This document shows, in pieces, positions 33,367 through 42,170 of a stretch of DNA of 64,000 bases. The notes beneath the pieces were generated by a model. It searched no databases. It was given only the letters and a program-made list of their open reading frames with translations, and was not told the origin of the DNA. A program made the translations under genes and the position numbers. How positions within the stretch are numbered: the stretch's first letter is position 1; the number at the start of each line of letters is the position of its first letter. The stretch comes from Bradyrhizobium sp. KBS0727 (GTDB lineage: Bacteria; Pseudomonadota; Alphaproteobacteria; Rhizobiales; Xanthobacteraceae). The stretch covers positions 3,157,501 to 3,221,500 of the forward strand of contig NZ_CP042176.1 of the NCBI RefSeq assembly GCF_005937885.2, read 5' to 3'.

Positions 33367-33596
33367 GCCATCCGACTCAATTGGTCAGCCAAAGGCCTCA
33401 TCCAGGCGACTCAAGCATGGTCGGCGCGCGGAATGGCAGCGGGGCTGCGCACGGAATCGTCCCGGAAGCCGATATCAAGGGACGAAAAACAGCTTCCAAC
33501 CGGGCAATCTGGCCCGTTTCCTGTCGTTTTGAGCATGTTCCCCATGGCCCGAAATACATCGTATATTACGACCGATAGGAGCCCGGCCTCACTGAC

Positions 33597-36278
33597 ATGA
33601 CCGATGAATCGCCGCCGAATTCGCCAACGACGCGATCGTTCTCGCTTTCGATCGGCCAACTGACATTCGGCAGTTTCATGCTGGTGTTGGCGGTGATCAT
33701 CATTACCTCCGCCGCCAGCGTCATCGCCATCCGCCACATCGACACGACGTTTGCCGAGTTGCAGCGGCTGCAGAGCGTCGGCGATCTCGCCGAGGACATC
33801 GACCGGCGCATGAACGAGTTGCGGCTCGCGGCGCGCGATTTCGTCACCGACCCCGGCACCCAATCGGTCCAGGTTGGCGAAGCCGCGACCGCGCTGGGCG
33901 AGGTCCTGAAGAAGACCCGGCTGGAGCTTGCGCCCGAACAACAGGACATGATCGACGGTGTTACGGAGCGGCTCTCGACCTATCGCAGCGGGATTGAACG
34001 CATCTCCGCGCTGATCAATCGCCGTGCCGAAATGATCGTGGCGCTGCCGCCCTTGCGCGACGCATTCGACGCTGCGATCGCCGCGAGCCCGGATCCGGTG
34101 ATCGCCTCGACGCTGTCGCAGACCCAGAGCCGGATCGCCTCGGCGCTGCTGGCGCATAATCCGTCCGCCGCCGAAGCCGCGGCCCAGACCATGCGCACGA
34201 TGACGATTCCGGATCCGAAGCTGCGCATGGCTGTCGCTGGCTATGCCCAGGCCATTATCGGCATATCGATTCGCGAACGGCAGATATCCGATATCGACAA
34301 GGAGGTGCTGGGCACCGAGGGACGCCTGATCCAGCGTGTCACCGAACTGTTGCGCGAGGTCAGCGCGCGTCGCGGCCACATTCTGTCGCGCGATTTTGCT
34401 AGGACGCTGACGGAAGCGAAGTGGCAGAGTATCGTGCTCGGTAGCGCCGGCGTGCTGATCGGACTGTTCGCGGCACTTTTGGTCGTCCGCCGCACCGTGC
34501 GTCCGCTGGCATCGATCGCGACCTCGATCCGCGCGGTGGCCGGCGGCGGCCAGAACACCTCGATCCCGGCGACCGACCTGGACAACGAGATCGGCGACAT
34601 CGCCCGCGCCGCCGAAGTGTTCCGGCAGACGCTGGTCGACGCCGATGCGGCGCGCGAGGCCGCGGTGCGGGCGCTTGCCGAACAGCGGCTTGCCGAGGAA
34701 AGCTATCGCAAGCTGTTCGAGGCATCGGTGGACGGAATCTATGTCACGACGCCGGGCGGCGCGCTGCTCAACGCCAACCCGGCGCTGGCCCGGATGATGG
34801 GTTACGCCACGCCGCAGGACCTGATCGGCGGCATCGGCAATATTGCCGACACGATCTACGTTCACCGCGAAGCGCGGGCGGAATTTGAGCGGCTGATGCA
34901 GCGCGACGGCATCGTTCGCGAGTTCGAATACCAGGTTCGCGCGCGCGAAGGCGAGGTGCTCTGGCTCTCCGACAGCGCCAGTGCCGTGCGCAACGAGACC
35001 GGCGAGATCGTTCGCTACGAAGGTACGGTGCGCGACATCACCGACCAGAAGCGCGCCGAAGACGCCATTGCCGAAGGCCGCCGGTTGCTGCAGATGGTGA
35101 TCGACACCGTGCCCGCGGTCATCAACGTCAAGGACAAGCAGCTGCAGTATGTTCTGATGAACCGCTATATGGCCGGCATTTTCGGCATCGAGCCCCAGGA
35201 TGCGATCGGCCGCACCACGCAGGACCTGATGTCGCGCTATGGGGCGGCAAAGACCGCCGAGAACGACAAGCGGGTGCTGGCGGGCGGCAGGGAGCTCGGT
35301 TTCTACGAGGAGGAATACCAGGATTCCTCCGGCAACATGCGGCAATGGCTGGTCAACAAGCTGCCGATCCTGGACACCTCGGGCGAAATCGAAAACATCG
35401 TCACCGTCGCGCTCGACATCGGCGAACGCAAGCGCGTCGAATTCGAGATGAGCAAGGCCAAGGATTCCGCCGAAGCGGCGTTGCGCAATTTACGGGAGAC
35501 CCAGAATTCGCTGATCGAGGCGGAGAAACTCGCCGCGCTTGGCCGGCTGGTGGCGGGCGTCGCCCATGAGGTCAACAATCCCGTCGGCATCAGCCTGACG
35601 GTCGCCTCGGCGCTGGAGCGCAAGACCGCGATGTTCACCGCCGAGGTCGCGCGCGGCGAATTGCGGCGTTCCAGCCTGAACGATTTTCTGGAAACCAGCC
35701 GCGATGCGTCATCGCAGCTCGTGGCCAATCTCAACCGCGCCGCTGAACTGATCCAGTCGTTCAAGCAGGTCGCCGCCGATCGCAACTACTCCGACCAGCG
35801 CAGCTTCGACCTTGGCGATCTCACCGAGCAGGTGGTGATGTCGTTGCGGCCCGGCCTGCGCAAACACAATCTGACGCTCAACGTGGATTGCCAGCCTAAC
35901 CTGACGATGAACAGCTATCCCGGCCCCTATGGACAGGTGCTCACCAACCTGTTCCTCAACGCCGTGGCGCATGCATTTCCGGACGGCAAGCCCGGCACGG
36001 TCGATATCCAGGTGCGGGAGTGCGGCAAGGACAATGTCGAGGTCCTGTTTTCCGATGACGGCATCGGCATGAGCCTCGACGTCCGCCGCCGCGCGTTCGA
36101 TCCGTTCTTCACCACGAGGCGCGATCAGGGCGGCACCGGGCTCGGGCTCCACATCGTCTACAGCATCGTGACCAACCGTCTCGGCGGCCGCCTCGATCTC
36201 GACTCCCAGCCGGGTGGCGGCACGCGGATCCAGATGATCCTGCCGCGCACAGCCCCGATCGAGCAGGCGGCGGAATAG
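33597..36278 (+). CDS. Membrane PAS sensor histidine kinase
   Basis: An 893-residue kinase. Order: membrane span about 20-47; an extracytoplasmic helical domain of about 230 residues (48-280) typical of 4-helix sensory modules; second span 283-303; HAMP linker; PAS (about 375-480, ending VRDITDQKRAE); second PAS (about 490-615, ending ALDIGERKR); HisKA with H-box His657 in GRLVAGVAHEVNNPVG; and HATPase with DDGIGM and GGTGLGLHIVYSIV. The H-box AHEVNNP is of the HK4-like class often found in chemical or quinone sensing. No receiver domain and no adjacent response-regulator gene, so the partner is elsewhere. Confidence 0.94.
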   Translation: MTDESPPNSPTTRSFSLSIGQLTFGSFMLVLAVIIITSAASVIAIRHIDTTFAELQRLQSVGDLAEDIDRRMNELRLAARDFVTDPGTQSVQVGEAATALGEVLKKTRLELAPEQQDMIDGVTERLSTYRSGIERISALINRRAEMIVALPPLRDAFDAAIAASPDPVIASTLSQTQSRIASALLAHNPSAAEAAAQTMRTMTIPDPKLRMAVAGYAQAIIGISIRERQISDIDKEVLGTEGRLIQRVTELLREVSARRGHILSRDFARTLTEAKWQSIVLGSAGVLIGLFAALLVVRRTVRPLASIATSIRAVAGGGQNTSIPATDLDNEIGDIARAAEVFRQTLVDADAAREAAVRALAEQRLAEESYRKLFEASVDGIYVTTPGGALLNANPALARMMGYATPQDLIGGIGNIADTIYVHREARAEFERLMQRDGIVREFEYQVRAREGEVLWLSDSASAVRNETGEIVRYEGTVRDITDQKRAEDAIAEGRRLLQMVIDTVPAVINVKDKQLQYVLMNRYMAGIFGIEPQDAIGRTTQDLMSRYGAAKTAENDKRVLAGGRELGFYEEEYQDSSGNMRQWLVNKLPILDTSGEIENIVTVALDIGERKRVEFEMSKAKDSAEAALRNLRETQNSLIEAEKLAALGRLVAGVAHEVNNPVGISLTVASALERKTAMFTAEVARGELRRSSLNDFLETSRDASSQLVANLNRAAELIQSFKQVAADRNYSDQRSFDLGDLTEQVVMSLRPGLRKHNLTLNVDCQPNLTMNSYPGPYGQVLTNLFLNAVAHAFPDGKPGTVDIQVRECGKDNVEVLFSDDGIGMSLDVRRRAFDPFFTTRRDQGGTGLGLHIVYSIVTNRLGGRLDLDSQPGGGTRIQMILPRTAPIEQAAE

Positions 36279-36310
36279 GCGGTCAAGCGCGAGGCGTGGA
36301 AGGAGCAAGC

Positions 36311-36661
36311 CTAGTTGGTATCCGCGAGCCAATGCAGCGTCGCGCCGAAGATCTGGCTGTTCTTGCCGACCAGCGCTGTCCCGTTCATGGTGCCGCGTGT
36401 GTCGGTGAAGGTGCCGGATACGCCGATGCCAACGGGGTTGGGTCCGCCGAACAGCGGGTTGTCGTTGTCGCGCGGGGAGGTGTGGCGCTGCACCAGCACC
36501 TCGCCCCTGAAGGTGTCGCCCTTCACGGTGTAGCTGCCGGTGTAAAACAGATAGGCGTCGCCGCCGAGGATCTGGCCGTCGCGGAACAGAATCACGCCGC
36601 TGCCCTTGCCGGAGCGTCCGTCTAGCAGGTTGACGTGGATCGAATACAGCCCGTTCTTCAT
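36311..36661 (-). CDS. GrlR-like regulatory protein
   Basis: A 116-residue protein starting MKNGLYSIHVNLLDGRSGKG. The sequence matches GrlR-type small beta-barrel proteins: a FLFRDG-like segment seen as VILFRDGQILGGDAYLFYTG and the later YTVKGDTFRGEVLVQRH. The EDGD-type acidic motif used by enteropathogen GrlR to hold GrlA is not clearly kept. In enterobacteria GrlR represses type III secretion genes; outside that context its role is unknown. It is convergent with the kinase gene, 33 bp away. Confidence 0.8.
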   Translation of the reverse strand: MKNGLYSIHVNLLDGRSGKGSGVILFRDGQILGGDAYLFYTGSYTVKGDTFRGEVLVQRHTSPRDNDNPLFGGPNPVGIGVSGTFTDTRGTMNGTALVGKNSQIFGATLHWLADTN

Positions 36662-36907
36662 GACGTCCCAATGCCGGCTGCCGCGCCCACGGAAACCGGT
36701 CATCAGTTATGCCAAAGCGCGGGCCTCAACGTCAACGCGGCAGGTTGCTGGGAGAGGCTCGATTCTGGGGCAAGATTCAGCACGCAGGCGTCGTGTGACA
36801 CTGACATGACAGACGGTTGAGGGCGACTCAGGTTGGCCCGTGAAATGCATGGCTTTCTGCGGCACCGGCCGGTGGGTGCTGGAGCAAGAGAACAGGTGAC
36901 CAACTGG

Positions 36908-37345
36908 ATGAAATCCGGCGGCCACGCGGCGCGCCGATGCACTGACAACTACTTCCGTGAAACTACGGGCCGCGATCGCGCGGGCCGTTTCAAAAAGCCG
37001 CTGCTGATCGGTTTTGCGGTGCTGATGTTGCCTCTGGCCACGTATCCCGGCCATGCCCGCGATCCCGACGGCCGCTACGCCAACTCGCCGCTGAAGCAAT
37101 GGTTCGACAGTCTGAAAAGCGGCAAGGGGCCCTGTTGCTCCGACGCCGACGGCACGGCAGTCAGCGATGTCGATTGGGAGTCCGGTAACGGGCATTACCG
37201 CGTACGGATCGAAGGCGACTGGGTCGACGTGCCCGATGAGGCCGTGATCACCGAGCCTAATCGAGTCGGCCGAACCATGGTCTGGCCGATCCGTGGCTAC
37301 GGTGGCCTGACGATCCGCTGCTTCATGCCGGGCAGCATGACGTAG
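36908..37345 (+). CDS. Secreted Cys-containing protein of unknown function
   Basis: About 145 residues. A basic N-terminus is followed by a hydrophobic signal-like core (KKPLLIGFAVLMLPLA) and a mature part beginning about residue 51. Conserved-looking features are KSGKGPCCSDADGTAVSD with adjacent cysteines, a Trp-rich central strand and the end IRCFMPG. I recall this short type with KGPCCSxADG in many rhizobial genomes without a known role. Start is uncertain: 36908 ATG (AGGTG before it) is used, but 36833 TTG or 36845 ATG would also work. Confidence 0.7.
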   Translation: MKSGGHAARRCTDNYFRETTGRDRAGRFKKPLLIGFAVLMLPLATYPGHARDPDGRYANSPLKQWFDSLKSGKGPCCSDADGTAVSDVDWESGNGHYRVRIEGDWVDVPDEAVITEPNRVGRTMVWPIRGYGGLTIRCFMPGSMT

Positions 37346-37443
37346 CGGCGGCGATCGCGGGAACTGTCATGCTCCGCCATCGACGGCGCGTTGTGTTGAC
37401 CGATGGCGGCTATCAACGCGGCATGGGGCGACCGCGCGGCGCG

Positions 37444-37839
37444 TCACGCATATTTCTTGTCGCGCTCCAAAAGCTCGATCGAAATGCCCTGCGGTCCGCG
37501 GATGAAGCAGATGCGCACGCCCGGCCGGATGGTGGTTGGTTCACGCGTGAACTCGACACCCTTTGCCTTGATCTCGGCGGCGACCGCGTCGATGTCCTTT
37601 ACCGTCAGGCCGAAGTGATCGAGGCCCTGATAGGGCGTCACCGGCGGTGAGTTGACGCCGTCGCCGGAGCCGACCGGTGCGATAAACACGTTGGCGCCGC
37701 CGAGCTTGACGTCGATGCGCCCGGGGCCGCGAATGATTTCGCCGCCCAGAATGTCGTGCAGCCAGGTCGCGGTCGCTTCGGGGTCGGGACTGCGCAAGTG
37801 GACGTGGTCCCAGGTAACTTTTGGCCCGACGGTCGGCAT
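37444..37839 (-). CDS. Glyoxalase / VOC-superfamily protein
   Basis: A 131-residue vicinal-oxygen-chelate protein with two beta-alpha-beta-beta-beta modules: VTWDHVHLRSPDP...WLHDILGGEI and QGLDHFGLTVKDIDAVAAEIKAKGVEF. Metal ligands are His12/His14-type in the first module, His in DHFGL, and Glu in SIELLERD. Members act as lactoylglutathione lyases, dioxygenases or resistance proteins. ATG 37839 has GGGGGAGA before it. It starts back to back with the gene at 38117. Confidence 0.87.
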   Translation of the reverse strand: MPTVGPKVTWDHVHLRSPDPEATATWLHDILGGEIIRGPGRIDVKLGGANVFIAPVGSGDGVNSPPVTPYQGLDHFGLTVKDIDAVAAEIKAKGVEFTREPTTIRPGVRICFIRGPQGISIELLERDKKYA

Positions 37840-38052
37840 CTTGGTCTCCCCCTCGGTGATTGTCGTTGCCGTGCTGAAGCCCGGCTTCGGCGTCAATCTA
37901 GCGGCGGGACTTTCGCAATTCCATCCCCGGAAGCATTGCATGGCTGCCGCAATATTGTCGGGGTGACATGCAACCTTTGTTACTGTGAGTGATTGAAGAC
38001 TACGCGGCGGAACCGTCCAGCGGCAGTCGTGACAGGAGCCGTATGGTGTAAC

Positions 38053-38069
38053 GCCCGTAGGGCTTTTTT
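38053..38069 (+). terminator. Weak hairpin with U-run in leader
   Basis: GCCC-GTA-GGGC followed by six T, 50 bp before the gene at 38117. The stem is only 4 bp, so it could be chance or a leader attenuator. Confidence 0.3.
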
Positions 38070-38116
38070 CATGTGCGGCACGGCAATCGCCGGCGCCGCC
38101 GGATGAGGGTGCGGCA

Positions 38117-38722
38117 ATGAGGATCGCCGGACGGTCATTCGAACGTGCCGATGTACGGCTCATGGTGCTGCCGGCGATTGCGATTGCCGGATGCACCGCC
38201 TGGATGTTGCTCCCCTGGCCGAGCGATGCCGAGAGCCAATCCGGGGCGGCATCAACCGTGGTCTTCCACGTCGTGCAGGATAGCTCCGGGTCGAACGATC
38301 CGGTGACGCCGACCAGGGCCACCCTCGCGAGCCCGGAGCTGCCCGCCGGCGCCACCGACAGCAGCCCCACGGCGACGACAGTAGCTCCCCCGGAAATTTC
38401 TGTGCCGGAAACGACTGCGCCGGCGAAGCCGCCGGTCGATGGCCTCAAGATTTCCTCGCAGTCGTGGCGAAGGGGCGGGCTCGGCTCGAAGGCACTGATG
38501 ACGTTCACGCTCCGCAACGGCAATGACTATGCGGTGAAGGATATCGAGATCGCCTGCGCCTTCGCCCGCCGCGACGGCAGCCACCTGACCGATCGCAAGC
38601 GGGTGATTCCCGATACCGTGAATATGAAGAGCCGGAAGCGGTATTCCGGCATGCTGGTCGGGTTCGTCAATGTCTACGCAAATAAGGCGAAATGTTCCCT
38701 GGTGACGGCCAGCCGGACCTAA
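38117..38722 (+). CDS. Membrane-anchored protein with C-terminal beta domain
   Basis: A 201-residue protein. One N-terminal membrane span at residues 14-32 (LMVLPAIAIAGCTAWMLLPW), a low-complexity Ser/Thr/Pro linker to about 110, then a folded domain starting SSQSWRRGGLGSKALMTFTL with the strand NDYAVKDIEIACAFARRDGS. This C-terminal domain is recalled in other Bradyrhizobium membrane proteins; its Cys pair (IACAF and AKCSLV) may be disulfide-linked in the periplasm. GAGGG precedes ATG. Function unknown. Confidence 0.78.
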   Translation: MRIAGRSFERADVRLMVLPAIAIAGCTAWMLLPWPSDAESQSGAASTVVFHVVQDSSGSNDPVTPTRATLASPELPAGATDSSPTATTVAPPEISVPETTAPAKPPVDGLKISSQSWRRGGLGSKALMTFTLRNGNDYAVKDIEIACAFARRDGSHLTDRKRVIPDTVNMKSRKRYSGMLVGFVNVYANKAKCSLVTASRT

Positions 38723-38840
38723 CACTCTGCACTCGAAAAAGTGACCGCCGCCGTTGAACCTAGCAGGTCGGTTAGGAACTAATCGCTATGTCGCCTGTTA
38801 GGCGACTGAACCGCGCATCGGCGTGGGGGGAGTGAGTGAA

Positions 38841-39323
38841 ATGCCCGTAGCGCGTTATTTCATGTTCGTCGGCGGGACGCTGCTGGCGCTGCTGTTCTTG
38901 ATCGACGCCTTTGTGCCGTCGCAGGCGGTCGTCGCGAACCATGCCGCCCCCTCGATCGACCGGAACGTCGTTCGAATTCATTCCGACCAGAAGTTACCGG
39001 AACGGGTGGTCTACGACACCAGCCTTCCGACCATCGTTCCGCCCGCCTCGAAGGTCCGGGTTGCCGCCGCTCCGCAGCCGCCCGTTGCCAGTGATGTCAC
39101 TACGGCGCAGGCCCGCGTCCGCGACACCTTTGCCCAGTTCATCCCGGCTGCCCAGGTCGCAGCGGCGGACGTGAAGAAGCCCGACCCGCAGGTCCAGCGC
39201 AAACGCAAGGTAGCCAGGAACGTTGCCAAGAGCCGCGCCAACCCGCCGATCCGCTTGGCGCAGCAGCAGTCGCATTTCGGCTTCTTCGGCAGCCCGAGCA
39301 ACACCTGGAACAGCACCTGGTAG
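38841..39323 (+). CDS. Membrane-anchored hypothetical protein
   Basis: A 160-residue protein with one span at residues 5-25 (YFMFVGGTLLALLFLIDAFV) and a periplasmic region rich in Pro, Ala and Val. The central part has a conserved-looking HSDQKLPERVVYDTSLPTIVP; the end FGFFGSPSNTW is short and aromatic. GGGGGGAG lies upstream of ATG 38841. Such proteins with the DQKLPERVVYDTSxPTI motif are recalled widely in Bradyrhizobium. No function known. Confidence 0.78.
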   Translation: MPVARYFMFVGGTLLALLFLIDAFVPSQAVVANHAAPSIDRNVVRIHSDQKLPERVVYDTSLPTIVPPASKVRVAAAPQPPVASDVTTAQARVRDTFAQFIPAAQVAAADVKKPDPQVQRKRKVARNVAKSRANPPIRLAQQQSHFGFFGSPSNTWNSTW

Positions 39324-39338
39324 GGTGCCCCGCGTGAG

Positions 39339-39734
39339 CTACCTTGGCAGTTTCGGGATTTTGTCGGCAAAACCGTTATAGCAGGTCAGCCGCTCGTCTT
39401 CCTCTTTGAGGAAACGGCACTCATTGACGCCCTTGGCGGCCGGCGCCTTCGGCTTGGGCTGCGGCGTGAAGATGGTATCGTAGCACTGCAGGCGTTCCTT
39501 GGTGGCGTCGTCAATATCCTGACACGCCTGCAGCTTCTGGGCGACGGATTTGGGCGCCTCCTTCTTGCCTGCGGCCTCTTTCTTGCCGGCCGGAGGCTTC
39601 TTGGCCCCGACCTGAACCAGCGGCTTGCCGGCGACCGTCGGAGGAGGGCTGGCCGTTGTGGCCGGGTCAGTGGAGCCTTGCGCAAACGCCGCGGCCGGAT
39701 ACAGGATCGCCAGCGTCAGGATTATCTTTCTCAT
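39339..39734 (-). CDS. Exported Lys/Ala-rich protein with conserved four-cysteine tail
   Basis: A 131-residue protein with signal peptide (MRKIILTLAILYPAAAFAQ). Residues 20-80 are Pro/Lys/Ala rich. The conserved part is QACQDIDDATKERLQCYD and ECRFLKEEDERLTCYNGF; the two Cx12C-type blocks resemble repeated helix-hairpin units with two disulfides (CxDIxD-x-ERLxCYD repeats), as in the type VI-associated or secreted repeat proteins. Start ATG 39734 fits the signal peptide; 15 earlier codons overlap the tRNA region. It lies immediately downstream of the tRNA-Arg gene on the same strand. Confidence 0.75.
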   Translation of the reverse strand: MRKIILTLAILYPAAAFAQGSTDPATTASPPPTVAGKPLVQVGAKKPPAGKKEAAGKKEAPKSVAQKLQACQDIDDATKERLQCYDTIFTPQPKPKAPAAKGVNECRFLKEEDERLTCYNGFADKIPKLPR

Positions 39735-39784
39735 ATCAATTCGCTCTCGAATGTGTGGTTTCGGCCGATCGGTCCCCACCGAAA

Positions 39785-39861
39785 TGGCGCGCTCGGAGAG
39801 ATTCGAACTCCCGACCCTCGGAATCGAAATCCGATGCTCTATCCAGCTGAGCTACGAGCGC
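39785..39861 (-). tRNA. tRNA-Arg(TCG), CCA encoded
   Basis: Acceptor arms GCGCTCG / CGAGCGC pair at 7 of 7; D-arm GCTC...GAGC; anticodon stem TCGGA / TCCGA around loop TTTCGAT, giving anticodon TCG (reads CGA); T-arm GGGAG-TTCGAAT-CTCTC; discriminator G then CCA at 39785-39787. The full cloverleaf closes. It sits between two small exported-protein genes. Confidence 0.96.
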
Positions 39862-39913
39862 CTGTGGTCCGGTCGATTATCAGACTTGGCCCGGCAGGGC
39901 CAGCAGCCGGCGG

Positions 39914-40177
39914 TCAAAAGCACGGATGCCGCTGGCGGTCCTGGCCGAGATAGGCGGCAGCGCCCCGGTCGCAGTGGTTGGTCGAGGGGCCGTCATAATA
40001 GGCAAAGGTGCCGGGCTGGGGTCCGGGGCCGTAATTGTGGAGGTAGCTGATCGGGTACGGCAGCGGCCAGTGGTGGCGGTAGTGATGGTGCCGGTAATGG
40101 CGCGCTTCGGCGAGATTCGGCGCCAGGGCCGACGCAGAGAGCAGGGCGGCGGCAATCAGAAACTTGGCTTTGGTCAT
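39914..40177 (-). CDS. Small secreted His/Tyr-rich protein
   Basis: An 87-residue protein with signal peptide (MTKAKFLIAAALLSASALA, ending AEA). The mature part opens with a basic-aromatic stretch RHYRHHHYRHHWPLPYPISY and ends in NHCDRGAAAYLGQDRQRHPCF with two cysteines. Histidine clusters suggest metal affinity. ATG 40177 agrees with the signal peptide; the longer open frame upstream is not supported. Recalled as a frequent short Bradyrhizobium protein type. Function unknown. Confidence 0.75.
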   Translation of the reverse strand: MTKAKFLIAAALLSASALAPNLAEARHYRHHHYRHHWPLPYPISYLHNYGPGPQPGTFAYYDGPSTNHCDRGAAAYLGQDRQRHPCF

Positions 40178-40403
40178 TGCGATTCTCCGGAAGTCCTGCT
40201 GGAAATTACACAGTTTCGGCCGATCGGGGTTCCATTTAGCGCGAAATGGGGGGAAAATCTGCGGGAAAACGGCCACAGGGCGCCAATTTTTGGCCGCAAC
40301 GGATGCTTAACGAATTACCAACACAGTCCGGCCAGAGTCCTGCGGTCAGGTCAAAGCCTTGAGGCCCGAACCTTCCCGCGTCACCCCGGTTTCCGATCGA
40401 TCC

Positions 40404-40850
40404 ATGCGCATCACGCCCCTCATCCTTCTGGTGCTCTCGGTCCTGGTAGCTGCGCCAGCGCGCGCCGACCTGCATATTACGCGCGACCACGGCGGCTATG
40501 TCGAGGAATACAAGGCCAAGTACGCGCGCATCCGCGACCGCAAGGAACGCGTCATCATCGACGGCATCTGCAATTCGGCCTGCACGCTGGTGTTCGGCAT
40601 CGTGCCGATGAACAAGATTTGCGTGACGCCGAAGGCGAGCCTCGGCTTCCACCAGGCCTACTACGACAAGGCCTTCACCTTCGGCATCAAGGTCACGAGC
40701 TCGGAAGGGACATCGGACCTGATGTCGTATTATCCCGATACCGTGAAGGACTGGATCCGCCGCAACGGCGGGCTCACCACCGAGATGAAGAAGATCAAGA
40801 ACGGCGACGACCTCTGGAAGATCGTCGATCCCTGCCCGGAAGAGTGGTAG
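40404..40850 (+). CDS. Exported ClpP/crotonase-fold-like protein
   Basis: A 148-residue secreted protein with signal peptide (1-20, ending ARA). The core DGICNSACTLVFGIVPMNKI and PKASLGFHQAYYD resemble the C-x-SACT...lGFH pattern of small periplasmic ClpP/crotonase-fold proteins, where the Ser in NSACT takes the place of the protease nucleophile and the His in GFHQAYY a base. Whether it is catalytic is not shown. ATG 40404 starts the signal peptide. Monocistronic; converges with the formaldehyde dehydrogenase gene. Confidence 0.72.
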   Translation: MRITPLILLVLSVLVAAPARADLHITRDHGGYVEEYKAKYARIRDRKERVIIDGICNSACTLVFGIVPMNKICVTPKASLGFHQAYYDKAFTFGIKVTSSEGTSDLMSYYPDTVKDWIRRNGGLTTEMKKIKNGDDLWKIVDPCPEEW

Positions 40851-40896
40851 CGCGACGGCATCGCGCAATGCCTGATTTGTCACTCCGCGCCAGCTC

Positions 40897-42023
40897 CTAG
40901 AACGTCACCACGCCACGGATCGATTCACCGCGCTTCATCAGTTCGAACGCGTTGTTGATTTCGGCAAGCGGCATCACATGCGTGATCATCGGGTCGATCT
41001 GGATCTTGCCCTGCATGTACCAGTCGACGATCTTCGGCACGTCGGTGCGGCCCCTGGCGCCGCCGAACGCCGTGCCTTTCCAGACCCGGCCGGTGACCAA
41101 CTGAAATGGCCGCGTCGAAATCTCGGCACCCGCGGGTGCCACGCCGATCACGATCGACTGGCCCCAGCCGCGATGACAGGCTTCCAGCGCCTGCCGCATC
41201 ACGGTGAGTTGCCGGTGCAGTCGAAGGTGTAATCGGCGCCGCCGATCTGGTCCGCGCCCGATTTCGTCATGTCGACGAGGTGAGGGACGAGTTCCTTGCC
41301 GAGCTCCTTCGGATTGACGAAATGCGTCATGCCGAAACGCTCGCCCCATGCCTTGCGGTCGTTGTTGATGTCGACACCGATGATCATGTCGGCGCCGGCA
41401 AGCCGCAAGCCCTGCAGAACGTTGAGGCCGATGCCGCCAAGTCCGAACACGATCGCCTTGGCGCCTTGCTCGACTTTGGCGGTGTTGATCACGGCGCCGA
41501 TGCCCGTGGTGACGCCGCAGCCGATGTAACAGACCTTGTCGAACGGCGCGTCCTCACGGATTTTTGCCACCGCGATCTCCGGCAGCACGGTGTAGTTCGC
41601 AAATGTCGAGGTGCCCATGTAGTGATGGACGGGCTTGCCGCCGATCGAGAACCGCGAGGTGCCGTCGGGCATCAGGCCCTGGCCCTGCGTGGCGCGGATC
41701 GCGGTGCAGAGATTGGTTTTGCGCGACAGGCAGGATGGGCATTGCCGGCATTCCGGCGTGTACAGGGGAATGACGTGGTCGCCCTTTTTGACGCTGGTGA
41801 CGCCCTTGCCGATGTCGACCACGACGCCCGCGCCTTCATGGCCGAGAATAGCGGGGAACAGCCCCTCCGGGTCGGCGCCGGACAGCGTGAACTCATCGGT
41901 ATGACAGACGCCGGTGGCCTTGATCTCGACCAGCACTTCGCCCTCGCGCGGCCCGTCAAGCTGGACGGTGGTGACTTCCAGCGGCTTTCCGGCAGCGACG
42001 GCAACGGCGGCGCGAACGTCCAT
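40897..42023 (-). pseudogene. frmA: S-(hydroxymethyl)glutathione dehydrogenase, frameshifted
   Basis: A class III alcohol dehydrogenase in two frames. Codons from ATG 42023 (GAGGAAA before it) encode the N-terminal 272 residues with catalytic zinc Cys/His in GVCHTDEF and GHEGAGVV, the structural zinc loop PECRQCPSCLSRKTNLC and the NAD site [10 protein letters not shown], up to DYTFDCTGN. After CTGN the frame reads a short SP then TGA; the other frame continues at [20 protein letters not shown] to the normal end IRGVVTF. Between CTGN and VMRQ the DNA has five bases where six are needed, so one base is missing near 41203-41208. In the intact form it detoxifies formaldehyde with glutathione. Real pseudogene or sequencing error cannot be told. 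Confidence 0.9.
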
Positions 42024-42037
42024 GGCATTTCCTCATT

Positions 42038-42090
42038 GCAGGTGGTTGAATTGCAGGTCGTTGAATTTCAGGTCGTTGAATTTCAGGTCT
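42038..42090 (-). repeat. 15-bp tandem repeats in frmA leader
   Basis: GCAGGTGGTTGAATT, GCAGGTCGTTGAATT, TCAGGTCGTTGAATT and a partial fourth unit (42083-42090), lying directly upstream of the ribosome site of the frameshifted dehydrogenase. Confidence 0.85.
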
Positions 42091-42170
42091 TGGGTATGTG
42101 ATTGCACGCGAGTGGACCCGCATGGTTCGGCCTTGCCGCATAGCATATGATCGGGCAACACGTGCCGTAA

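Noticed and set aside
39656..40050. Plus-strand open frames across the tRNA-Arg gene
   Set aside because: They read the tRNA antisense (GEIRTPDPRNRNP), a frequent artefact.
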